This document shows, in pieces, positions 1 to 6,148 of a stretch of DNA of 6,148 bases. Source of the DNA: Armatimonadota bacterium (GTDB lineage: Bacteria; Armatimonadota; Armatimonadia; Armatimonadales; Armatimonadaceae); assembly GCA_014380985.1 (NCBI GenBank), contig JACMIU010000297.1, positions 1 through 6,148 of the forward strand, read 5' to 3'. The notes beneath the pieces are model-generated. The model saw nothing but the letters and a program-made list of their open reading frames with translations. It did no database searches and was not told where the DNA came from. The position numbers and the translations under genes are program-made. Within the stretch, counting starts at the first letter, position 1, and each line of letters begins with the position of its first letter.

Positions 1-1
1 A

Positions 2-1276
2 GGTGCGCAAGCTGACCGGCAGGCGGCGACGGCGCGGCGCGTGTCGCGGCAGGGGGCGTTCGACCTGAACCTGCTTTCCGGCTCCGACTTTCAGCGGTAC
101 AACTCGACATCCCAACGCGGCAAGAACGTAACGCTGACCACCACCGACGCGGGCGCGGAACTGCTTCTGCGGAACGGGGTACGTTTATACGCCGGGGCGC
201 GGCTCAATACCGGCGCGGTGAAAGCCCCCGATAGTTCGACCGGAACCGGCGGCGAGTATGTGGTCGGCGTTCGTGTACCGCTGTTTCGCGGATTTGGCGC
301 GAACCCACGTGCCGCGAGCGAGCAACAGGCGATTTTGGGCGAACCTCTGGCGACCGAGCAGTTCCGCCGAACACGCCTTGATGTTTTAGAAGATGCCGGT
401 TCCGCCTACTGGAACTGGGTGGCGGCGGGGCAACGCCTCCAAGTCGCCCGCAACCTGCTTCGCGTCGCCGAGGTTCGCGCCGAAGCACTCTCGAAGCGGG
501 CGGAACTCGGCGATATTCCCCGCGTGGACGCCATCGAAGCCGGGCAGGAAGTCGCACGGCGTCAAGGCTTGCTGATACAAGCGGAGCGCGGTTTGCAGCA
601 AGCCGGGTTCCGGCTCGCCGGGTTCCGGTGGGAAGGAAGCGGATCGCCCGCCCCCGTGCCGACCGAAGCCGAAGTGCCGCCCGTCTCCACCCTGCCGGAG
701 CCGGAACCGATCAGCGCGGCGATGGTGGAAACCGCTCGAAACGCCGCCCTCGCCACGCGCCCCGAAGTTCCCGCGAACGCCTTGCAAACGCGAATCGCCC
801 GCGTTGACCGCGACTTGGCGCAAAACGATACCAAACCGCAGGTAGATTTTCTGTTTCAGCCGGGCGCGGACACCGGCAATAAGTCCATCGGCGACACGCT
901 AAAAGTTGGTTTCCAGTTTTCCCTGCCTTTGGAGCGGCGCGACGCGACCGGGCGACGCGACGAAGCCGATTTGCGTTTGGAGCGACTATCGCAGGACGCC
1001 GCGCTACTGCGCCGCCAAATCGTGCTGGAGGTGGACGACGCCGTTTCCGCCGTGAACCGCGCCGCCGAGCGAGACAATGCCACGGTGCGCGAGCGCGATC
1101 TCGCCCAACAGGTCGAGAACCGCGAGCGCGACCGCTTACGCCTCGGCGAAGGCACGGTGTTTCTGCTCAATCAGCGCGAACGCACCACGGCGGAAGCGGC
1201 GCAAAAGGTGATTGATTCTCGCGCCGAGTATTTTCAGGCGGTATTATCGCTACAAGTAGCGACCGGGGAATTGTGA
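2..1276 (+). CDS. TolC-family outer-membrane channel protein (5' partial)
   Basis: This is the outer-membrane exit duct of a tripartite export system, with a beta-barrel in the outer membrane and a long alpha-helical periplasmic barrel. The reading frame is open to the left edge, so the N-terminus and signal peptide are missing. The GTG at 41 is in frame but sits inside coding sequence, and the residues before it (GAQADRQAATARR) look like ordinary TolC helix. About 424 residues are visible. The TolC duplication can be seen: a first strand region (VRVPLFRGFG, about 87-99), a helix with a GDIPRVDAIEAGQE-type motif (about 170-183), a Pro/Glu-rich linker (about 216-236), a second strand region (FQFSLPLERR, about 304-313), and a closing helix with RLRLGEGTVFLLNQ leading to the end ATGEL. 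These are typical of the OEP repeat family. It ends 7 nt before the ABC gene, so the two are almost certainly co-transcribed. The family call is firm; the substrate is unknown. Confidence 0.9.
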   Translation, partial: GAQADRQAATARRVSRQGAFDLNLLSGSDFQRYNSTSQRGKNVTLTTTDAGAELLLRNGVRLYAGARLNTGAVKAPDSSTGTGGEYVVGVRVPLFRGFGANPRAASEQQAILGEPLATEQFRRTRLDVLEDAGSAYWNWVAAGQRLQVARNLLRVAEVRAEALSKRAELGDIPRVDAIEAGQEVARRQGLLIQAERGLQQAGFRLAGFRWEGSGSPAPVPTEAEVPPVSTLPEPEPISAAMVETARNAALATRPEVPANALQTRIARVDRDLAQNDTKPQVDFLFQPGADTGNKSIGDTLKVGFQFSLPLERRDATGRRDEADLRLERLSQDAALLRRQIVLEVDDAVSAVNRAAERDNATVRERDLAQQVENRERDRLRLGEGTVFLLNQRERTTAEAAQKVIDSRAEYFQAVLSLQVATGEL

Positions 1277-1283
1277 CAGAAAC

Positions 1284-3101
1284 ATGGAAAGTACGCAAAC
1301 ATTGCCGCGCACGGCTACGCATTTACCGCACACCGCTTCCGCGCACGACGCGCATCCCCACCCCACCCCAACCCAGCGGTTGTGGCAATTCTTAAGCGCG
1401 GAAAAGTCCGACCTGTGGACGCTGACAACGTACACCGTGGTTGCCGGATTGCTCGCCCTCGTTGTGCCGCTCACAGCGCAGGTGCTGGTCAACACGATTG
1501 CCGCGAACGTTCTGATTCAGCCACTGGTGGTGCTGTCGGTGCTGGTGCTGGTCGGCATGATTTTATCCGGCGTTCTGCAACTGATGCGGCTCACGGTCGC
1601 GGAGATTTTGCAACAGCGCGTGTTTGCCCGCACGGCTCTCGAAATGGCGACACGGTTGCCGCGCCTTCAGTCGGCATCCCTGCGCGGCGAGTACGCCCCC
1701 GAACTCGCCAACCGCTTTTTCGACACGCTCACGGTGCAAAAAGCGTTGAGCAAACTCCTGATTGATGGGATGGCGGCGGTGCTACAAGCCGTGGTCGGGC
1801 TTGTACTGCTTGGCTTTTACAGCCCCTATCTGCTGGGACTTGATATTGCGATTTTGCTTTTTTTGGCGTTCGTTATCGGGGTTCTCGGCATGGGCGGCGT
1901 GGCATCGTCGCTCAAGGAGTCGAAGGAGAAGTATCATGTCGCCGATTGGCTCGAAGATATGGCACGTTGTCACACGGAAATGAAGTTGCACGGCGCACCC
2001 GGCTACCTAACCGAACGCGCCGACAACGCGGTGATGCGCTACCTTCTGGCGAGGCGGGCGCACTTTCGCGTGATCTGGCGGCAGTCGGTCGGCAACTACG
2101 TCTTCCAAGCCGTCGCATCGGCGGCGGTGCTTGCCATTGGCGGTTGGCTCGTGATTAACCGCGAACTGACACTGGGGCAGTTGGTCGCGTCGCAGATCGT
2201 GGTCGTGTCGCTTTTAGCGGCGATTGACAAGATGCTCCGGCAAGCCGAGCAGGTGTTTGACTTGATTACCGGCTTGGAGAAAGTCGGCCATGTCCTCGAT
2301 ATGCCGACCGAGCGCACGGGCGGCGTTCGCGTGCCGGACGAACCGGCAACGCTTTCCGTGCGCGAGGTGCGTTTTTCCTACGCGCCGGGCGTCCTGCCCG
2401 ACACACTTACCGGCTTGAATCTGCAACTCGCGGCGGGCGAACGCGCCAGCCTTGTCGGAGCGAGCGGCACGGGAAAATCCACGCTTTCCGCGCTTATCGC
2501 CGGACTGGAAACCCCGAACTACGGCGAAATCACCGTGAACGGGATAGATGTACGCGACGCCGACTTAGCCGATTTGCGCCGCGTATTGTCGCTCATTAAT
2601 ACCGACGACGCGATTTTCGACGGCACGATTGAGGAAAACGTTACCGTGGGGCGTGAGGGTATCAGCCATTCGGACGTGCGCGAGGCACTCGAAATCGTGC
2701 AACTCGCCCCGGAAATTGCGACGTTCCCGCAGGGCGTTTCGACAATGCTGGTGTCGGGCGGACAACCGTTATCGCGGGGGCAACGGCAACGCCTGATGCT
2801 CGCCCGCACCCTTGCCGGTCGCCCGCGCCTGCTGATTTTGGACGAAGCCTTTAACGGCATGGACGAGGCGATGATAGATCGCGTTTTGGATGGCTTGTAC
2901 GCGTCGGAGCGCACATGGACAATCTTAGCCATCACGCACACCGCGCAAGTCGTACTTCGTTCGCAAACGATTCACGTTTTAGATAACGGCACGATCACCG
3001 AATCGGGAACACTTTTGCAAATGCGGGCGCGGAACGGGCGGTTCGCACAACTATTCCCATCGCTGATGCGGCAACTCGGCACGAAAGGAGCGGCAAAATG
3101 A
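1284..3101 (+). CDS. ABC exporter, fused permease and ATPase, type I secretion-like, no peptidase domain
   Basis: This is an inner-membrane ABC half-transporter of 605 residues, expected to act as a dimer and to drive export with ATP through the adjacent adaptor and channel. A His-rich N-terminus (His at 13, 16, 21, 24, 26) is followed by about six hydrophobic segments (near 46-70, 78-101, 162-184, 186-208, 270-291, 296-315). The nucleotide-binding domain has an aromatic A-loop (Y366), Walker A GASGTGKST (392-400), signature LSRGQRQRL (496-504), Walker B LLILDE (D520, catalytic E521) and H-loop H552. The Q-loop position, judged from GTIEEN just downstream, holds Thr440 instead of Gln, and the D-loop is FNGMD rather than SALD. 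No C39 peptidase or HlyB-like N-terminal domain is present, so it resembles plain TMD-NBD exporters of about 580-600 residues. The start is the only plausible one, since the next in-frame Met is residue 92, within a membrane segment. The Shine-Dalgarno is weak (GGGGA at 1265-1269, 14 nt away), which suggests translational coupling to the upstream gene. Cargo, protein or small molecule, cannot be told. Confidence 0.92.
   Translation: MESTQTLPRTATHLPHTASAHDAHPHPTPTQRLWQFLSAEKSDLWTLTTYTVVAGLLALVVPLTAQVLVNTIAANVLIQPLVVLSVLVLVGMILSGVLQLMRLTVAEILQQRVFARTALEMATRLPRLQSASLRGEYAPELANRFFDTLTVQKALSKLLIDGMAAVLQAVVGLVLLGFYSPYLLGLDIAILLFLAFVIGVLGMGGVASSLKESKEKYHVADWLEDMARCHTEMKLHGAPGYLTERADNAVMRYLLARRAHFRVIWRQSVGNYVFQAVASAAVLAIGGWLVINRELTLGQLVASQIVVVSLLAAIDKMLRQAEQVFDLITGLEKVGHVLDMPTERTGGVRVPDEPATLSVREVRFSYAPGVLPDTLTGLNLQLAAGERASLVGASGTGKSTLSALIAGLETPNYGEITVNGIDVRDADLADLRRVLSLINTDDAIFDGTIEENVTVGREGISHSDVREALEIVQLAPEIATFPQGVSTMLVSGGQPLSRGQRQRLMLARTLAGRPRLLILDEAFNGMDEAMIDRVLDGLYASERTWTILAITHTAQVVLRSQTIHVLDNGTITESGTLLQMRARNGRFAQLFPSLMRQLGTKGAAK
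3084..3090 (+). promoter_or_regulatory. Ribosome binding site of the HlyD-family gene
   Basis: AAAGGAG lies 7 nt before the ATG at 3098, inside the last codons of the ABC gene. It is the best Shine-Dalgarno in the operon. It fixes the adaptor start at the ATGA overlap, giving both coupling and independent initiation. Confidence 0.8.
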
Positions 3102-4720
3102 CCGAAACGACACCGGCATACCTACCGAAATCGCTTCGCGCCGTGGCGTCCCGGCGTAGCGGGGGGCGCGTTGCCACTGTGTTTATCGCTCTTGTCGTGC
3201 TGACGGCTGCGGTTTTGACGTTCGTGCCGTGGCAACAAACGATTATCGCGCCCGGTCAAGTCAGTATCTACAACACGATGGATCGCCCGCAAAATATCGA
3301 GGCGCAGATTCCCGGTCGTTTAGTCGCGTGGTTCGTGCAGGAGGGCGAGACGGTGAAGGCGGGCGACACCATAGCCAAACTTCAGGACATTGACTCGAAG
3401 TTTTTAGACCCGAACCAAGCAAAACGCCTCACCGAACAAACCGCCGCGCTACGCGAACAAAAAGCAAGAGTGGTGGCACGTATCTCCCGGCTCGACGCGC
3501 AATTATCGAACTTGGAGCAATCGCAGGATTTAGCCATTCGCACGTCGCGGCAACGGTTGGGACAGGCAAAATCGCGGCGCGAAAACGCGGCGCAGTCGCT
3601 GGTGCAAGCGCAAAAAGCGTACCGAATCGCCGACGAAGTGGCGCAAGCGTCGGCAAGCGAGCGCGTTTTGCAACTGTCGGATGCGATTCGGCAGGCGGAG
3701 CAGTCTGTCATCATGGCGCGGCAGGATTTGGAAACGGCGCGGATTCAGCGCGAGCGGGTGGCGGAGTTATACCGTTTAGACTTGCGAAGCAAGCGTGACG
3801 ACGAACTCGCGCAGAACGATTTAGTCGGCAAAGGGGTGCGCGTTAAGCAAGCCGAGGACGCGCTTAAAATCGCACAGCGGGCGAAAAACTTGGGCAACCT
3901 TTCCCAAACGCAGGTCGGCATCGAGCGCGAACGGGCAAGCGCGGCGGTGGTTTCCGCCGAGGCGGCGTTATCGGTCGCCGACCGCGATATTTCCACAAGC
4001 GTTTTGGATTTGAGCAAGGTCGGAACCGACACGGCGGCGACGCTCGCGTCACTTGAAGCAAGCCGCGAATCGGCACGCGAATCGCTGGCAAAGTTCGACG
4101 AGGGACTCGCTAAAATCGCCGTGGAGCGGCGCAACCTGTCGGGGCGCATCGCGCAACAAATAGTGAAGTCTCCGCGTGACGGGCGCGTGGTGCGGGCGGA
4201 GAAAGTCGGGGCGGGTGAAACGGTGAAGGCGGGCGACACGCTGGCAACGATTCTGCCCGATACGACCGATCAAGCCGTGGAACTGTTTGTGACCGACAAC
4301 GACGCGCCCCTTCTCGCCACGGGGCGGCGGGTGCGCCTTCAGTTCGCCGGATGGCCCGCCGTGCAATTTACCGGGTTTCCGTCGGTTGCGGTCGGCACGT
4401 TCGGCGGGCGGGTGCGCGTTATTGACGCCGTGGACGACGGTACGGCAAGGTATCGCGTGATTGTGGAGCCGGATTACGCGGGAATCCAAGCGGGAAAAGA
4501 GGAGCGGTGGCCCACGCCGAATCTGCTTCGCCCCGGCGGCGAGGCGACCGGTTGGATTCTGCTCGACACGGTTCCGCTCGGATGGGAACTGTGGCGGCAA
4601 TTCAATGCCTTCCCGCCGACGGTGAAGCGTCCCCCCGTTGGTGAAAGCGGCGAAAAGGATGGCGATAAACCAAAGGATGGGAAAAAAGAGCCGGGGTATA
4701 TCAAACTAAAAACCAAGTAA
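3098..4720 (+). CDS. HlyD-family periplasmic adaptor (membrane fusion protein)
   Basis: This 540-residue adaptor should bridge the inner-membrane ABC exporter and the TolC-like channel across the periplasm. A short cytoplasmic N-terminus is followed by one membrane anchor (about 25-43). The first biotinyl/lipoyl half-motif covers about 64-97 (GETVKAGDT at 83-91). A long Ala/Gln/Arg/Glu-rich stretch at about 105-350 should form the coiled-coil hairpin. The second half-motif covers about 357-386 and contains the same GETVKAGDT at 373-381. A beta-barrel-like region follows, then a segment with RPGGEATGWILLD and WELWRQFNAFPP, then a Lys/Asp/Gly-rich tail (about 515-540). It is longer than many HlyD proteins (commonly about 400-480), mostly through the coiled coil and tail. 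It overlaps the ABC stop by 4 nt (ATGA), so it belongs to the same operon. No convincing hairpin terminator follows it. The family call is strong; the exported substrate is unknown. Confidence 0.92.
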   Translation: MTETTPAYLPKSLRAVASRRSGGRVATVFIALVVLTAAVLTFVPWQQTIIAPGQVSIYNTMDRPQNIEAQIPGRLVAWFVQEGETVKAGDTIAKLQDIDSKFLDPNQAKRLTEQTAALREQKARVVARISRLDAQLSNLEQSQDLAIRTSRQRLGQAKSRRENAAQSLVQAQKAYRIADEVAQASASERVLQLSDAIRQAEQSVIMARQDLETARIQRERVAELYRLDLRSKRDDELAQNDLVGKGVRVKQAEDALKIAQRAKNLGNLSQTQVGIERERASAAVVSAEAALSVADRDISTSVLDLSKVGTDTAATLASLEASRESARESLAKFDEGLAKIAVERRNLSGRIAQQIVKSPRDGRVVRAEKVGAGETVKAGDTLATILPDTTDQAVELFVTDNDAPLLATGRRVRLQFAGWPAVQFTGFPSVAVGTFGGRVRVIDAVDDGTARYRVIVEPDYAGIQAGKEERWPTPNLLRPGGEATGWILLDTVPLGWELWRQFNAFPPTVKRPPVGESGEKDGDKPKDGKKEPGYIKLKTK

Positions 4721-4865
4721 TTACACGGGTTTCAGAGGGATAGCGAAATATAATACAAAAAAATATCGGGGCATTTCCGTAAACATAGACTAAAGTATGG
4801 TATAGTATATCCAACCGGTTAGATAGATAAGACGACGCCCAATCGCTCAAAACAGTGCCGGAACA
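4721..4865 (+). promoter_or_regulatory. AT-rich intergenic region, probable promoter for the PEP-CTERM-like gene
   Basis: This gap is much richer in A and T than the genes around it. It contains a perfect TATAAT at 4749-4754, whose best upstream hexamer (TTACAC, 4721-4726) is 22 nt away, longer than ideal. It also contains TATAGT at 4801-4806 and TATGGT at 4796-4801; the latter has a weak TTTCCG 16 nt upstream at 4774-4779. An 8-bp palindrome AACCGGTT (4813-4820) just downstream could be an operator or chance. The existence of a promoter here is likely from composition and from the gene boundary; which box is used cannot be decided by eye. No RNA gene or small ORF is convincing in this stretch. 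Confidence 0.5.
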
Positions 4866-4870
4866 CAGGA
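4866..4870 (+). promoter_or_regulatory. Ribosome binding site that selects the start at 4879
   Basis: CAGGA ends 8 nt before the ATG at 4879. Two other in-frame starts exist upstream: GTG at 4855, and ATG at 4870, which overlaps this very site. The site supports 4879, which also gives a standard signal peptide starting MNLKR. Confidence 0.6.
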
Positions 4871-4878
4871 TGTTCATT

Positions 4879-5589
4879 ATGAATTTAAAACGTATCGCCT
4901 TAGCCGCTCTCATCGGTGCAATGGTTTCGGGAATCGCCTACGCGCAAACCACGACCACGCACTACACCCCGAACCCGTCCGACATGGGCGATTTTGATCA
5001 CCACAAACTGTGCACGTGGAAACTGACCGACATTGACCTTTCGACCCGCGAAATCGTCAGCGCGTCGCTGTCGTTCGACAACATCCGCAACTGGAATGCC
5101 GAACCGAATGTGCTTCATATGTACCTGTTCGACAACGCGAAGTACAACGGCGTGAAGGGGTTCTTCGATGACAACCCGAACAACGAGAACGTCACCGACC
5201 TGACCGACGATTTTATCAACCCGCGCTACCACAACGGCAAAGACGCGACCGGTGCAAACGCCCCGTGGCTCATCAATCCGGGAACCGCGTCCACGTTCCT
5301 TGTGGATAAGTCGTTCGGCACATCCGCCACCGATTACAAGTATGACTTTATCGCCAACGGCAAAGCCAACGTGCTGACCCAGTACCTGCTCAACGGCAAC
5401 AACCTCGCCTTTGGCTTCGACCCCGACTGCCACTACTTCAACGACGGCGTCAAGTTCTCCATTACGACCCGTCCGGCAAGCAGCCCCGGCGGACAATATG
5501 GCAACCAGATTCCCGAAGCCGGAACCGTTTCGCTTCTCGCCATCGGCGCGGGGCTTATCGGAAGCATTCTCGTGCGACGACGCAAATAG
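4879..5589 (+). CDS. Secreted protein with Sec signal peptide and PEP-CTERM-like C-terminal sorting tail
   Basis: The 236-residue product is built for export. MNLKR plus a hydrophobic core ends in AYA-Q, predicting signal peptidase cleavage after residue 22. The C-terminus reads IPEAGTV (211-217), then a hydrophobic segment (about 217-231), then RRRK at the end. That is the layout of a PEP-CTERM sorting signal, in which an exosortase/archaeosortase-type enzyme processes the protein; here the motif is PEA rather than PEP. The mature part is rich in Asn, Asp, aromatic and small residues and probably forms a beta-sandwich, but I cannot assign a named domain. It has only two Cys in the mature chain, C45 (HHKLCTW) and C184 (DPDCHYF), which could form a disulfide; nearby His and Asp residues could bind a metal. 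The GFDPDCHYFNDGVKF segment looks like a conserved family motif, from memory only. A longer version from GTG 4855 is possible but less likely. It has Sec features, so it is probably not cargo of the upstream ABC system. Function is unknown. Confidence 0.85.
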   Translation: MNLKRIALAALIGAMVSGIAYAQTTTTHYTPNPSDMGDFDHHKLCTWKLTDIDLSTREIVSASLSFDNIRNWNAEPNVLHMYLFDNAKYNGVKGFFDDNPNNENVTDLTDDFINPRYHNGKDATGANAPWLINPGTASTFLVDKSFGTSATDYKYDFIANGKANVLTQYLLNGNNLAFGFDPDCHYFNDGVKFSITTRPASSPGGQYGNQIPEAGTVSLLAIGAGLIGSILVRRRK

Positions 5590-5635
5590 GCGGGCGGGAA
5601 AACTCCCGATAAACAGAGCGTCGAATAACTGTAAA

Positions 5636-5671
5636 CGGCTTCGCAACTTTCGTTGCGAAGCCGATTTTTTT
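5636..5671 (+). terminator. Intrinsic (rho-independent) terminator
   Basis: A perfect 12-bp stem pairs 5636-5647 (CGGCTTCGCAAC) with 5652-5663 (GTTGCGAAGCCG) around the 4-nt loop TTTC. An A and then seven T (5665-5671) follow. It lies 46 nt after the PEP-CTERM-like stop codon and should end that transcript. A smaller 5-bp hairpin (CGGGA/TCCCG, 5595-5608) lies just upstream without a T-run. On the minus strand the stem is followed only by TTTACAGTTATT, so termination of the convergent gene is possible but weaker. Confidence 0.93.
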
Positions 5672-6148
5672 ACAAAAGCGAGCGGCTTTTCACCAGCAGG
5701 TAGCGCGAAATCAGTTCCACCGACAGTTCCTGTGGCTCGGCGTCCACGATTAAAACACCGCGTTTCTTCAGCAGGTTTAGGGCGCGGCGACGTTCCGCCA
5801 GCACTTCTTCGGCGACCGACTTTTCGTACACGTCGCCGGGCGTATCGGGTTCGCGCCGCGCCCGTTCGCCGATCAACGGGTCGGACACCACGACGCATAC
5901 CACGACGTGCCGCTCGGCTAAATGCCCGATTTCGCGCAGAAGCACCGCCCCACTCTCCGGGTCGGCGATGTCGGTGAACACCACGGCGAGCGAGCGTTTG
6001 CGCCACCGTGCCGCCAAAAAGCGGAAAGCGGCGCGGTAGTCCGATTCTTCCGGCAGGGCGCGGGCGGCGTACAGCGTTTGCAAAATCCCGGTGTACGCGG
6101 ATCGCCCCCGCGCCGGAGGGAGCCATGCCCTCGCGTCGGCGGCGAACG
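5670..6148 (-). CDS. DUF58 domain protein, C-terminal part (5' partial)
   Basis: The minus-strand frame is open through the right edge, so the start is outside the window. The TTG at 6081-6083 is internal, because residues upstream of it (FAADARAWLPPARGRSAYTG) continue the family pattern. About 158 residues are visible. The pattern matches the end of DUF58 proteins, which have a von Willebrand A-like fold: a WLPPARGR segment, ESDYRAAFRFLA, a core strand SLAVVFTDIAD, a strand HVVVCVVVSDP, a helix with Glu/Arg around VLAERRRALNLL, GVLIVDAEP, and a closing SRYLLVKSR. The metal-site DxSxS motif, if present, would lie in the missing part. DUF58 genes often sit beside MoxR AAA-type ATPase genes and are thought to act in chaperone or envelope-assembly roles; the gene's upstream neighbours are not visible here. 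The TAA stop (5670-5672) overlaps the T-run of the terminator of the convergent gene. Confidence 0.88.
   Translation of the reverse strand, partial: FAADARAWLPPARGRSAYTGILQTLYAARALPEESDYRAAFRFLAARWRKRSLAVVFTDIADPESGAVLLREIGHLAERHVVVCVVVSDPLIGERARREPDTPGDVYEKSVAEEVLAERRRALNLLKKRGVLIVDAEPQELSVELISRYLLVKSRSLL

Noticed and set aside
41..43. GTG at 41 as the true start of the TolC-family gene
   Set aside because: The frame is open to the window edge and the upstream residues match TolC helix composition. A start here would leave the protein without a signal peptide.
4813..4820. AACCGGTT palindrome as a defined operator
   Set aside because: An 8-bp palindrome is short, single-copy here, and matches no operator I can name with confidence, so it is mentioned only as part of the intergenic region.
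4855..4857. GTG start for the PEP-CTERM-like protein, adding eight residues
   Set aside because: There is no good Shine-Dalgarno before it, and it would put acidic and polar residues ahead of a standard signal peptide that begins at the ATG at 4879 behind CAGGA.
4879..5589. PEP-CTERM-like protein as cargo of the upstream ABC export system
   Set aside because: It has an N-terminal Sec signal peptide and a C-terminal membrane/sorting tail, whereas type I substrates normally lack the former and carry an uncleaved C-terminal or double-Gly leader signal. Adjacency alone is not enough.
6081..6083. TTG at 6083 as the start of a complete 137-residue DUF58-like protein
   Set aside because: The in-frame residues to its right (WLPPARGR and following) continue the DUF58 pattern to the window edge, so the gene is cut by the window rather than short.
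4900..6126. Long minus-strand open frame (408 codons) running antisense to the PEP-CTERM-like gene and out of frame through the DUF58 gene
   Set aside because: Its translation is Arg/Val/Gly-rich with no recognisable domain. It overlaps two well-supported genes and crosses the strong terminator. It is what a GC-rich third-position bias produces on the opposite strand.

Overview
The window looks like chromosomal DNA from a GC-rich, double-membraned (diderm) bacterium; I judge it at roughly 60% GC by eye. The diderm call rests on three things: an outer-membrane TolC-family channel, a HlyD-type periplasmic adaptor, and a protein with a Sec signal peptide and a C-terminal PEP-CTERM-like tail. PEP-CTERM-type tails together with DUF58 proteins occur in Planctomycetota, Armatimonadota, Verrucomicrobiota and some Proteobacteria. 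The style of the ABC and HlyD C-termini reminds me of planctomycete-like sequences, but that is memory rather than a search, and I would not name a genus.

Layout. Positions 1-4720 hold a tight plus-strand three-gene operon: a TolC-family outer-membrane protein (5' end cut by the window), then after 7 nt a peptidase-less ABC exporter (permease fused to ATPase), then, overlapping by ATGA, a HlyD-family adaptor. Together they encode all three parts of a type I secretion or tripartite efflux machine spanning both membranes. No cargo gene is recognisable inside the operon. Positions 4721-4878 are a strikingly AT-rich intergenic stretch with promoter-like hexamers. It precedes a 236-residue secreted protein of unassigned function (4879-5589) ending in a PEP-CTERM-like sorting tail. 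A strong intrinsic terminator (5636-5671) closes that gene. Its T-run touches the stop codon of a convergent minus-strand gene encoding the C-terminal part of a DUF58 (von Willebrand A-like) protein, whose start lies beyond the right edge.

How the genes may relate. The first three products should assemble into one export complex. The PEP-CTERM-like protein has its own Sec signal, so it is more likely a Sec client than cargo of the ABC machine, and its link to the operon is only adjacency. The DUF58 gene belongs to a different, oppositely oriented unit.

The most unusual points are the non-canonical ATPase motifs of the exporter (Thr where the Q-loop Gln is expected, LSRGQ signature, FNGMD D-loop) and the unassigned PEP-CTERM-like protein. 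I do not see a clearly new biological system, CRISPR array, mobile element or RNA gene in this window.
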